This document shows, piece after piece, positions 33,271 to 41,255 of a DNA stretch of 64,000 nt. The stretch is from an uncultured Lachnospiraceae bacterium (GTDB lineage Bacteria; Bacillota; Clostridia; Lachnospirales; Lachnospiraceae). The notes below the pieces were generated by a model that was not told where the DNA came from, searched no databases, and was given only the letters and a program-made list of their open reading frames with translations. The stretch covers positions 124,001-188,000 of the forward strand of contig CAJUCN010000002.1 in NCBI GenBank assembly GCA_910585005.1, written 5' to 3'. A program made the position numbers and the translations under genes. Each line of letters begins with the position of its first letter. Position 1 is the first letter of the stretch.

Positions 33271-34161
33271 CTATCCTTTCAGGCCGCCCACAGTCATGCC
33301 TTGTGTCAGCTTCTTCTGTACGCACATATACAAGATCAGAGTAGGGAGCATGACAATTACCAGCCCTGCGTAAAGCTGTCCATACTGCACTGCAGACTTT
33401 TGGGCTGCCATCAAATTCATCAGCCCTACTGGAAGAGTCTTTAAATCCTGTTTGGTAAACAATGTCATAGAAATAATATACTCATTCCAAAATGCCAGGA
33501 AATTAAACAAAATTACTGTTACCACACTGGGTTTTGCCATAGGTATCATCACGCGCATCATCGTATAAAAATATCCCGCGCCATCTACATACGCCGCTTC
33601 TTCATAATCCCTTGCCAGGGATTTAAAATATCCGGAAAGCAGGTAAATAGTAAAAGGCAGCGCCGTCGATGCATATACCAACGCAAGAATAAACATATTA
33701 TTTAAAAAGAATGGATTTCCAAATGTCTTTCTTAAAAAGATATCCCCATTGTTCAACATTAAAAAAATGGGAACAACTATGTAATTCACGTTGATAAACA
33801 ATCCTCCCATAAAGAGCGTGTTCCATAAAGCCTTACTTTTAAACCGAAATCTGGCAAGAACATAGGAAGCCGGAAGGGAGATCACAATCAATAACACCAA
33901 TGCCAATGCCGTTACCGCAACAGACCTAAGCATATATTCTCCCATATTTGCCGTCTGCCATGCATCCACAAAATTCTGGTAATGGAAACCCTGGGGCACT
34001 GTCCAGGGGCTTCTATAAAATTCAGAATTTTCTTTAATAGAGGCTACAAACACCCAGGCCACCGGAATCAAAATAGAAATTGCCAGAAGGGCAAGTACTA
34101 AATAGATCAAAGCTTTTACAGCTTTCGGGCTTGCGCCGAATTGTCTCTTATCTTTTTTCAT
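33271..34161 (-). CDS. Carbohydrate ABC transporter permease (MalG/MsmG type)
   Basis: 296 residues from the ATG at 34161 (GGGAGGGGAAG upstream; the GTG at 34176 is less likely). Six membrane segments. The EAA loop DYEEAAYVDGAGYFYTMMRVMIPMAKPSV is split here only by natural length and gives the binding site for the ATPase. It pairs with the permease gene immediately upstream. No ATPase gene lies in the locus, so a shared MsmK-type ATPase encoded elsewhere is expected. Confidence 0.92.
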   Translation of the reverse strand: MKKDKRQFGASPKAVKALIYLVLALLAISILIPVAWVFVASIKENSEFYRSPWTVPQGFHYQNFVDAWQTANMGEYMLRSVAVTALALVLLIVISLPASYVLARFRFKSKALWNTLFMGGLFINVNYIVVPIFLMLNNGDIFLRKTFGNPFFLNNMFILALVYASTALPFTIYLLSGYFKSLARDYEEAAYVDGAGYFYTMMRVMIPMAKPSVVTVILFNFLAFWNEYIISMTLFTKQDLKTLPVGLMNLMAAQKSAVQYGQLYAGLVIVMLPTLILYMCVQKKLTQGMTVGGLKG

Positions 34162-34176
34162 CTCTTCCCCTCCCAC

Positions 34177-35064
34177 CTAAAATTCGATTTCATCACGTTT
34201 GGTCACTGCATTTAATATTCCTGCAAGCGCGAAGGAAAAGACAAATACAGTCACTCCAATGGCCATGCCATAACCATAAGAAGAATTTGTATATGCCTCC
34301 TGGTACATATAGCTTAAGAACACATGGGATGCGCCGTCCGGCCCGCCGCTGGTCATTGCCTTTACCATCAGAAAGCTCATATTAATGGTACTGATAATGA
34401 AAAACGTCAGGGTCGTGCGTATATTCGTCCAAACAAGCGGCAAGGTAATAGAAAAGAATTGACTGATCCTGCCTGCCCCCTCTAAAGAAGCAGATTCATA
34501 AAGGCTGTCGGGAACATTCGCCATACTCGCCATATACATGACCATATAGTACCCTACTGCCTGCCATACCATGGCAATTGCTACGCTATAGACTACCAGC
34601 TTGGGACTTCCCAACCACAAAATCGGATCCTTACCTCCCCGAAACAATTTAAGGAAACTGTTTAAAAGGCCCTGATTTGGATCATAAATTGCAGAAAATA
34701 TTGCACTGATGACCACCACGGAAAGAATATTAGGAATGTAAAATACAATACGGAAAAAATTCTGCCCCTTAATCTTTTCCCTGGAAAGAATAGATGCAAA
34801 AACAAGTGAAAGACAAAACGTTACCAATGTCACTATGACAATTAGTAAAATGCTGTTTTGAAATGCTTGGTAAAACTTAGGATTGCGCGCCAGCTTTTTA
34901 AAATTTTCAAAGCCTACGAATGTCTTCTCAGCCGTATAACCACCCCATTTATACATAGACATACGGAATACGTCAATCGTAGGCACGATCATAAATAGAA
35001 CGAATAAAATAATGGCAGGCGCCGTACAGGCAATAATAAACCCGCTTCTTCTCTTTTTTTTCAT
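34177..35064 (-). CDS. Carbohydrate ABC transporter permease (MalF/MsmF type)
   Basis: 295 residues with six membrane segments and the EAA loop YESASLEGAGRISQFFSITLPL. Start WKRRSGFIIACTAP-like: MKKKRRSGFIIACTAPAIIL. It forms the membrane channel with the MalG-type subunit, whose gene begins at its stop codon. It is separated from the binding-protein gene by a long stem-loop (35083-35117). Confidence 0.92.
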   Translation of the reverse strand: MKKKRRSGFIIACTAPAIILFVLFMIVPTIDVFRMSMYKWGGYTAEKTFVGFENFKKLARNPKFYQAFQNSILLIVIVTLVTFCLSLVFASILSREKIKGQNFFRIVFYIPNILSVVVISAIFSAIYDPNQGLLNSFLKLFRGGKDPILWLGSPKLVVYSVAIAMVWQAVGYYMVMYMASMANVPDSLYESASLEGAGRISQFFSITLPLVWTNIRTTLTFFIISTINMSFLMVKAMTSGGPDGASHVFLSYMYQEAYTNSSYGYGMAIGVTVFVFSFALAGILNAVTKRDEIEF

Positions 35065-35082
35065 GGCTGTACCCCTCTATTT

Positions 35083-35117
35083 AAAGAAGCTGGCGAGAAG
35101 TTCTCACCAGCCTCTTT
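35083..35117 (-). promoter_or_regulatory. Intergenic stem-loop between binding protein and permease genes
   Basis: AAAGAAGCTGGCGAGAA and TTCTCACCAGCCTCTTT form a stem of about 15 bp with two G-U pairs and almost no loop. No good T-tract follows, so it may stabilise the upstream binding-protein mRNA or partly terminate, giving more binding protein than permease. Confidence 0.6.
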
Positions 35118-35152
35118 CACCTTTTCATGTTACATATTTGCAACTATAATTT

Positions 35153-36586
35153 TTACTCTTTTAAAGCTGCCCTTAATGCATCACTATCTGCCTTGATCTG
35201 ATTTACCCAATCTTCCTTTGTCTTGTCCCCAGTTACCAGGGAATTGACAGGATCAAAAAATGTTGCACGGGTGGTGATGCCCTCTACTGCTTCTGTTGCT
35301 GCAAACGCATCCATAACTGCAACTGCACCATTGTCATAGATGGAATAATACAACTTGTTATCTCCGTCAAGTTTGTCTGTCATGCCCTGAATCGGCTGAA
35401 CAGCGCCGCTCTTTGCAAAAATTTCCGCTGCCACATCAGAGTAAAGGAAAGCGATAAATTCTTTTCCAAGATCCTGATTCTCTGCCCCTGCCGGCATCCA
35501 TACCTGCTCAAAGAAGGAATAAGAAGCCCTCTCGCCGCCTGCTGTCACTGCCGGAAGCGCCGTAAATCCCCATTCAAAACCTTCCGCTCTGGGTGCTTCT
35601 GCCATCTCACCAATCACCCAGTTTCCATTTGGCATAAACAATGCCTTGTCATCCAAAATGAGCTGCTGATTCTTCTGGAAATCATTATCATTTGCATTTG
35701 CAGGTGTTGTAGACTCTGTATAAGAAGCCAGCTTCTCGATAATATCAAATACTGCCTGTGCTTCCGGCGTATCCCAGATGCCTTCGCCATATCTTAAAGC
35801 TTCCTGGAACTTGTCATTGCCCATGCTTTCATGAAGCAGTGCATAGAAGAACGCGTCAAAATATCCAGCCGTAGGATATGTAAATAATGCAATGCCTTCT
35901 TCCTTAGCTTTGTCGCCTAACTCCCACATTTCATCCCATGTTTCAGGAACAGTCCATCCCTTTGCCGTGAACAGGCCCTGGTCAAAGAAAAGCCCGCAAG
36001 GTCCATAAAACATCGGCATCAGATATGTTTTGCCATCACCATAAGGATTGCAGATGGAATTCTCTACAAAACCGGGTAAGATCTTGTCTCCTACCGTAAC
36101 GCTCTCGCCAGGCACTGTCATAGCAAGTACATCTGTAAGCTCTACCAGATTACTATCCTTTACAAATGTTTCTGTTAATCCGGATTCTGCACCAACGGCA
36201 CGCAGGATCACGTCCGGGTATACACCTGACTTCATTTCCGGGGTAATAACGTCTTCCAATTTCTTGTCGACAGTAAGTTCTATCGTTACTCCCTCATGAC
36301 TCTGCTCAAAAGCCGCACACACTTCCGTCCACATGTCAGCGCCATATGCAGTTTCCACTGCTGCCACTTTCAGCGTTCCTGTAGCGCCAGCGCTTTCCTG
36401 TACTTCGCTATCGCCTGCATCCTCGCTTTCACCAGCATCCGGTGCAGCATCCTCATTTTCTGCAGCGCTTGTATCCTCGGCCGGTGCATTCTGTGCATTA
36501 TCGTTGCTTTCGCCTTTCCCACAAGCCGCTGTTCCAAGTACCATCACGGCTGCCAGCAGGATACATAAAACCTTTTTCATTTTCAT
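35153..36586 (-). CDS. Sugar ABC transporter substrate-binding lipoprotein
   Basis: 477 residues. Signal peptide with lipobox LGTAACGKG (Cys22), then an acidic, low-complexity linker rich in A/E/D/S (about 25-70) and a type-1 solute-binding domain (family 1, as in MalE/UgpB). It would capture galacto-N-biose, lacto-N-biose or a related disaccharide outside the membrane. GGGAGG precedes the start. Genes for two permeases, a small membrane protein and the GH112 phosphorylase follow in the same direction. Confidence 0.9.
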   Translation of the reverse strand: MKMKKVLCILLAAVMVLGTAACGKGESNDNAQNAPAEDTSAAENEDAAPDAGESEDAGDSEVQESAGATGTLKVAAVETAYGADMWTEVCAAFEQSHEGVTIELTVDKKLEDVITPEMKSGVYPDVILRAVGAESGLTETFVKDSNLVELTDVLAMTVPGESVTVGDKILPGFVENSICNPYGDGKTYLMPMFYGPCGLFFDQGLFTAKGWTVPETWDEMWELGDKAKEEGIALFTYPTAGYFDAFFYALLHESMGNDKFQEALRYGEGIWDTPEAQAVFDIIEKLASYTESTTPANANDNDFQKNQQLILDDKALFMPNGNWVIGEMAEAPRAEGFEWGFTALPAVTAGGERASYSFFEQVWMPAGAENQDLGKEFIAFLYSDVAAEIFAKSGAVQPIQGMTDKLDGDNKLYYSIYDNGAVAVMDAFAATEAVEGITTRATFFDPVNSLVTGDKTKEDWVNQIKADSDALRAALKE

Positions 36587-36634
36587 AGCAATTACCTCCC
36601 TTTCAAATTGCTGTACTGCAACTTCAGTATCATC

Positions 36635-36662
36635 AGTATATCACTCATATATAAAGATACAA
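36635..36662 (-). promoter_or_regulatory. Promoter of the glycan-uptake operon
   Basis: Minus strand: TTGTAT (36657-36662), 16-base spacer, TATACT (36635-36640), about 45 bases before the binding-protein ATG. The -35 is poor, as expected for an activator-dependent promoter. Confidence 0.55.
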
Positions 36663-36664
36663 TC

Positions 36665-36697
36665 TATATCTTGCTTCTTTTTTTATATATCTTGCTT
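36665..36697 (-). promoter_or_regulatory. AraC-type operator: two direct repeats 21 bp apart
   Basis: The 12-base element TATATCTTGCTT (plus strand) occurs exactly at 36665-36676 and 36686-36697, a 21-bp period or two helical turns. It ends 2 bases upstream of the -35 of the binding-protein promoter. This is the classical layout of an AraC-family activator site. The cognate regulator gene begins 230 bases away, divergently. Confidence 0.7.
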
Positions 36698-36927
36698 TCC
36701 GTTCAAGTTCATGTTATGCTTCAAATGTACAAAGATATTTTTATTCATCTCGTAAAAATCGTATATATTTACAAAATTCATTTTTCTTGTGTATTATTTT
36801 TTATACAAAATATATAGAGAGAGCAAGGCAATGCCTGCTATATTATGTACGCTCTGTTTTTAGCTTATTGATCTTATCTTTTATATACCTAAATTTAGAA
36901 ACATGACATTGACAGGAGGTGGTATTC

Positions 36928-37764
36928 TTGGGGACTTCAATCTACCCTATGACCCAGCCGATTGCTGATACGGCACAGAACAAACTTCTTTACATTACTC
37001 ATTCTAAATATGAAAACGACTGGCCAAGCCAGCCTCATATCCATCCTTTTACCGAGCTTTTTTATGTAAAAGACGGGCTGGGGGATTTCATGATCGAGGA
37101 GGAAAAATATGCGATCCAAAAAGACGATTTTGTGATTGTCAACGCCGGGATATCACACACGGAAGTCTCCTCACCTTCTATGCCTCTGGAATATGTTACC
37201 ATCGGGATGGAAGGACTTAGTTTTTCTTTTGAAGGGAATAAAGACTACATTATCTTTAGTTGCAAAAATGAGCCAAAAGACCTGCTATTTTACATGAGCG
37301 CAATGCTCAGTGAAATGGAAGAAAAAAACAGGGACTGCGAAGTGATTTGTCAAAATCTGTTAGAAGTATTAATTATCAAGCTTATCCGCAGGACAAACTT
37401 TGCCTTTGAAGTGACGCCTTCCGTACAAATCAACCGGGAATGCGTAAAAATAAAACGCTATATTGAGGCGAACTATGTTCAAAATATTACATTGGACTCC
37501 CTGGCAAGACTCTCCCACCTGAATAAATACTACATGGCCCATGCTTTTACCCTGCATTATGGATGCTCCCCTATCCGTTATTTATGTCAGACCCGCATCA
37601 AGGCCAGCAAGGAACTGCTTGCCAATACCGACTACAGTATCACAGAAGTAGCTCAGTATGCCGGATTTTCTTCCCAAAGCTACTTTGCACAATGCTTTTT
37701 GAAAAGCTGTGGGCTTACAGCTTCCGCCTACCGAAAGGGATGTAAAAAACAGGCAGCCCTTTAA
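36928..37764 (+). CDS. AraC-family transcriptional regulator of the glycan locus
   Basis: 278 residues. AGGAGG at 36914-36919 lies 8 bases before a TTG at 36928, which I take as the start; GTG at 36919 overlaps the ribosome site. N-terminal cupin-type sensor (HIHPFTELFYVKDG and DFVIVNAGISHTEVSS) is followed by two helix-turn-helix motifs (ITLDSLARLSHLNKYYMAHAF and SITEVAQYAGFSSQSYFAQCF). It likely activates the divergent uptake operon in response to a glycan-derived sugar. Its 3' end overlaps the convergent nahK-like gene by 4 bases. Confidence 0.88.
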   Translation: MGTSIYPMTQPIADTAQNKLLYITHSKYENDWPSQPHIHPFTELFYVKDGLGDFMIEEEKYAIQKDDFVIVNAGISHTEVSSPSMPLEYVTIGMEGLSFSFEGNKDYIIFSCKNEPKDLLFYMSAMLSEMEEKNRDCEVICQNLLEVLIIKLIRRTNFAFEVTPSVQINRECVKIKRYIEANYVQNITLDSLARLSHLNKYYMAHAFTLHYGCSPIRYLCQTRIKASKELLANTDYSITEVAQYAGFSSQSYFAQCFLKSCGLTASAYRKGCKKQAAL

Positions 37765-38885
37765 AGCTGCCTGCATTTCTCCACGATAGCCATCATTTCA
37801 TCCCATTTGTCTTCCATGTCTTTTACCAGCTTAAACTGTGTCCTTGCCCGATCCAGGTTATGCCCTTCCCTGTGAATCTTAAAGTAGACATCGCCCTCCA
37901 AATAATCTGCCAAAAAACGGATTCCACATTCGTATGTCATCAGCTTTGCGCCCATAGGGAGCATTTCTATTTCCTTTGCAGTGAGGCTTCCTTTGCATCC
38001 TTCCAGATATCCTTTTGTAAAGGCCTCAAACAGGCCTAAATCTATTTTAATCTTATCCAGATCCTTTTCGTCCTCCGCCCCGGTACTGGCTCCAAAACGT
38101 ATGGAATCCCCAAAATCATAATGGGAAAGTCCCGGCATGACCGTGTCTAAGTCTATGATACAAACTGCCTTTTTTGAGTCAGCATCAAATAAAATATTAT
38201 TTAGCTTCGTATCATTATGGGTAACCCTGAGAGGAAGTTTTCCTTCTTTAAGCAAATCCACTAATATACAGGTGTCCTTTTCTCTGGCAAGTGCAAATGC
38301 AATCTCCTCCTTAACCATCGCCGCCCTTTTCATCTTATCTTCCTGTACCGCTCTTTGGAAATCCCGGAAACGCGACGGAGTATTGTGAAAATTAGGAATC
38401 GTTTCATTCAGCGTATTTGCAGGATAATCGGCAAGCATTCTTTGAAAATTACCAAAAGCCACACCACTGTCATAAAAATCCTTTTCACTTTCCACTTTCT
38501 CTAAGCATACCGTATGCTCGACAAACAAAAACATCCGCCAATAATTGCCCTGTACATCCTGGTAGTAACTGGAATCACTTCCCGTTTTTACCACATTTAG
38601 GGTTTCCCGGTCCGGATCCCCTCCCTGGGATATGATCACCTTGCGAAGATACTCCGTTACGTTTACAACATTTTCCATAAGCTGTACCGGCTCTTTAAAA
38701 ATGGAATGATTCATTTTTTGCAGAATATACCGCCTTGTTCCGCCTTCCGGCATTTCGTATGTAACCAAAAAAGTATCATTGATATGTCCGTTCCCATAGG
38801 GTATCTTTTCCGCCAGCCTGCCTTTTGTTTTAAATTGTGCAATTACCTGGTCTATTTCTAACCCTTCCCTATTTTTTCCACCCAT
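37761..38885 (-). CDS. nahK: N-acetylhexosamine 1-kinase (NahK-like)
   Basis: 374 residues from the ATG at 38885, chosen for AAGGAGG four bases upstream; an ATG at 38930 lacks one. The sequence follows Bifidobacterium NahK along its length: YGNGHINDTFLV, RYILQKMNHSIF, LRVTHNDTKLNNILFD (catalytic Asp) and IIDLDTVMPGLSHYDFGDSIR. NahK phosphorylates GlcNAc or GalNAc at C1 with ATP, the step after the phosphorylase splits lacto- or galacto-N-biose. GH112 and the transporter lie on the far side of the AraC gene. Confidence 0.88.
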   Translation of the reverse strand: MGGKNREGLEIDQVIAQFKTKGRLAEKIPYGNGHINDTFLVTYEMPEGGTRRYILQKMNHSIFKEPVQLMENVVNVTEYLRKVIISQGGDPDRETLNVVKTGSDSSYYQDVQGNYWRMFLFVEHTVCLEKVESEKDFYDSGVAFGNFQRMLADYPANTLNETIPNFHNTPSRFRDFQRAVQEDKMKRAAMVKEEIAFALAREKDTCILVDLLKEGKLPLRVTHNDTKLNNILFDADSKKAVCIIDLDTVMPGLSHYDFGDSIRFGASTGAEDEKDLDKIKIDLGLFEAFTKGYLEGCKGSLTAKEIEMLPMGAKLMTYECGIRFLADYLEGDVYFKIHREGHNLDRARTQFKLVKDMEDKWDEMMAIVEKCRQL

Positions 38886-38933
38886 AAAACCTCCTTCTGA
38901 TCCGCCCAATCCACTTACTCTTACGCTCATCTT

Positions 38934-39893
38934 CTATCCCTGTACAATATTTCTGTCTTCACCTTTCATAAACGCTTCAATATTCTTACAGGTTTCCGAC
39001 ACGCACCGCTGCCTTGCTTCAATACTTGCCCATGCCATATGAGGTGTAATGATCAGCTTATTGCTATCCATGATCTTACTCAAAGGATTGCTATCCTTCA
39101 TAGGTTCCGTACTGGTCACATCCAGTCCTGCCCCTGCAAGATATCCTTCCGATAATGCTGTATAAAGAGCCTCATCATTGACCACCGGCCCCCGCGCTAC
39201 ATTAATCAGGATGGCGCTCTTTTTCATTTTCTTTAATGCATCCAAATCAATCAGGTTCCTGGTCTTATCACTCAAAGGACAATGAAGGGAAAGGAAATCT
39301 GACTTTGCAAGTAAGGTATCAAAATTCACCCTTTCAAAATCTGTACAGGAGCTGTTTCCCGATGCGGAATAAAAAATCACCTTACACCCAAATGCTTCAG
39401 CGATCCTGGCAACTTTCCTTCCGATATTTCCCATTCCTACAATCCCCCATGTCTTGCCCGCAAGTTCCGTATAAGGAATGTCAAAATTAGAAAACCTCTC
39501 CTGCGCTGCATATTCCCCTGACTTCACATATCGGTCATAGTGGTGAAGCTTTTCGAGAACATACAGACAAAGTGCAAAGGTGTGCTGCGCTACCGCATCT
39601 GTGGAATAATTCACCACATTTGCAACCTTGATTCCCCTGCTCTTACAATACTCCAAATCTACATTATCGTACCCCGTGGCAAATTCACAGATCAATTTTA
39701 CCTCTTTTGCCTCCTTTAGTACTTCTCCACTTAAAGGCGCCTTGTTTGCCACAATAATTTCCGCATCCCTGATCCTGTCTTTGACGTCAACCCCCGTAGT
39801 GTTGGCATATTCAACCACCTCTCCAAGCTGCCTGATGCCTTCTACGGAAACATCCAAACCCACGCTGTTCCTCTCCAATACCACAATCTTCAT
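38934..39893 (-). CDS. D-2-hydroxyacid dehydrogenase
   Basis: 319 residues from the ATG at 39893 (AGGAGA upstream). NAD-binding motif GKTWGIVGMGNIGRKVARIA, substrate-binding EFATGYDNVDLEYC, catalytic Arg in INVARGPVVND, Glu in GLDVTSTEP and His in ITPHMAWAS. The family reduces 2-keto acids (D-lactate, glycerate, hydroxyisocaproate type). It starts 49 bases upstream of nahK on the same strand, probably in one unit, but its place in the glycan pathway is unclear. Confidence 0.88.
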   Translation of the reverse strand: MKIVVLERNSVGLDVSVEGIRQLGEVVEYANTTGVDVKDRIRDAEIIVANKAPLSGEVLKEAKEVKLICEFATGYDNVDLEYCKSRGIKVANVVNYSTDAVAQHTFALCLYVLEKLHHYDRYVKSGEYAAQERFSNFDIPYTELAGKTWGIVGMGNIGRKVARIAEAFGCKVIFYSASGNSSCTDFERVNFDTLLAKSDFLSLHCPLSDKTRNLIDLDALKKMKKSAILINVARGPVVNDEALYTALSEGYLAGAGLDVTSTEPMKDSNPLSKIMDSNKLIITPHMAWASIEARQRCVSETCKNIEAFMKGEDRNIVQG

Positions 39894-39952
39894 ATCCTGT
39901 CTCCTATGATTTCGCTTTGCCATCCACTGAAAATATGTATCCACCTATGTAT

Positions 39953-40465
39953 TTACACTTTTCTTCTGCTATCGTTTGTATTATCATAACATATTTTAAG
40001 CACCCGATAAAGAGGCTTTCCCAAACCAATCATCAAAACAAAATTCCACACACCATGCCATACATCCCAGGGCAGACCCGAAATCCAATATGCAAGCGCA
40101 TAAGCGGGATCCACCGGAAGATAAACTATCGCAAATAAACTGCCAAAAATAAGCCCAAATCCTCCTGAAACCACTCCCCATATCAAAAATTCTTCTTTTA
40201 CCAACTTTTTAAGAAGCAGGACTGCCAGGCATAAAAGCGGCCACACATACAGATAACTCACCCACCATGTCCCGAATCCCCACTGTATAAACTCAAACAA
40301 ATTGAAAACAGCTATGATTATGAACGTTTCAGACCCTAACACCAGCGTATATATCATAATCAAAAGTGATACCAGCTCCACATTGGGCAAAAATTCCAAT
40401 ATTGATTTAGACACATAAAGGATAGCGCTCAAAAGCGCTATCCTTGTAATTTTCTTTACAGGCAT
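39953..40465 (-). CDS. ECF transporter S component (probable cobalamin)
   Basis: 170 residues with five to six membrane segments. Begins MPVKKITRIALLSAILYVSK, the usual N-terminus of ECF S components (CbrT/QueT/PnuX-like). It lies one base downstream of the DUF4430 gene and under the cobalamin riboswitch at 40926-41152. Known S components deliver one vitamin to the shared EcfA/T module. Cobalamin or a precursor is inferred from the riboswitch. No EcfA or EcfT gene is present here. Confidence 0.82.
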   Translation of the reverse strand: MPVKKITRIALLSAILYVSKSILEFLPNVELVSLLIMIYTLVLGSETFIIIAVFNLFEFIQWGFGTWWVSYLYVWPLLCLAVLLLKKLVKEEFLIWGVVSGGFGLIFGSLFAIVYLPVDPAYALAYWISGLPWDVWHGVWNFVLMIGLGKPLYRVLKICYDNTNDSRRKV

Positions 40466-40466
40466 C

Positions 40467-40865
40467 TTACCACCCCTGCATTAAAGTAAAATTGTATACA
40501 TCTCCATCCATAAGAGGAACTTCGTCAGCGCCTGTCATGCTGGATTCCCCATTAACAGATACACACCACCAATATTGGTTCTCCTCATCCTCCAGCATGT
40601 CTTCAAATCCCAGGATGAAAATACCAAAATCCCCTTCCTTCCATTTACAGCCTTCCATCGTCCTCAAAAACTCTCCCAGGTATTCAGCATCAGATCTGTA
40701 CTCTTTTGTTTCCGAATACCCATCTCTTTCCGAAACTACCTCAACCTGAAATGCTTTGCCGCCGGCCCGGGTTTCCCGGTAATTCAACACACCCGCAAGC
40801 ACAGCCGCGATCACAAGAACCGCCACAAACACTGACACCAACGTAATCTTCTGTTTTTTGTTCAT
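40467..40865 (-). CDS. DUF4430 (transcobalamin-like) membrane-anchored protein
   Basis: 132 residues. One N-terminal membrane segment (about 8-27), then a single DUF4430 domain: YLGEFLRTMEGCKWKEGDFG and YWWCVSVNGESSMTGADEVPL with the C-terminal DGDVYNFTLMQGW. DUF4430 is related to the C-terminal domain of transcobalamin, so it may bind corrinoid on the outer face and hand it to the ECF S component encoded next. The start has AGGAGATAGG upstream. Expression should fall when cobalamin is present. Confidence 0.86.
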   Translation of the reverse strand: MNKKQKITLVSVFVAVLVIAAVLAGVLNYRETRAGGKAFQVEVVSERDGYSETKEYRSDAEYLGEFLRTMEGCKWKEGDFGIFILGFEDMLEDEENQYWWCVSVNGESSMTGADEVPLMDGDVYNFTLMQGW

Positions 40866-40925
40866 TCCTATCTCCTTTCCTTCCTACCAAAGAAACAGAT
40901 CTACGGTCATGGCAAGTCTTAGGAC

Positions 40926-41152
40926 TTGGTTTCTTCTGGTCTTCCGCCTTCTCATACCTGCGCCTATTCTAAAACCTACCGAAAATATTCCCAATAAGCT
41001 ATACGCATAAGTGGTACAATGGCCGGCTCTCCGCCCTGGAATCCCATCCGCCTTACCTCAGAGTAAGCTGCCAATGATTTTCACATTGTTCCTTATTAAG
41101 CCGGATATTCCTCCGGCGCCATAACCGCTGACGGCTTTCCGTCTGTTACCAA
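40926..41152 (-). ncRNA. Cobalamin (AdoCbl-type) riboswitch
   Basis: Minus-strand RNA of 227 bases. The conserved core AAGGAAC...GTGAAAATC (41076-41084) and the B12 box with GGAAGACC (40936-40948, RNA GGCGGAAGACCAG) are present. A closing stem pairs TTGGT (41148-41152) with ACCAA (40926-40930). A downstream GTTTCTTTGGT segment can pair with ACCAGAAGAAAC in the B12-box end, a plausible expression switch near the DUF4430 ribosome site. Confidence 0.85.
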
Positions 41153-41158
41153 CTAAAC

Positions 41159-41186
41159 ATTTTAACATAGAAATTCTATAATGCAA
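41159..41186 (-). promoter_or_regulatory. Promoter of the riboswitch transcript
   Basis: Minus strand: TTGCAT (41181-41186), 16-base spacer, TAAAAT (41159-41164), starting the transcript a few bases before the riboswitch. Confidence 0.55.
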
Positions 41187-41255
41187 GAATTTGTTAGCAA
41201 TTTAAATTCTTTTATGCTATTCTTTTCATAAAGGAAATCTTCAGGAGAAAATAAA

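Larger units (their letters stand above)
36587..36927. other. Divergent intergenic region of the glycan locus
   Basis: 341 bases, very A/T rich, between the binding-protein gene (minus) and the araC-type gene (plus). It contains the operator and promoter listed separately. No clear cre site for CcpA and no further gene was seen. Confidence 0.6.

Noticed and set aside
36587..36927. cre (CcpA) site in the glycan promoter region
   Set aside because: No segment close to the TGWAANCGNTNWCA consensus was found on either strand.
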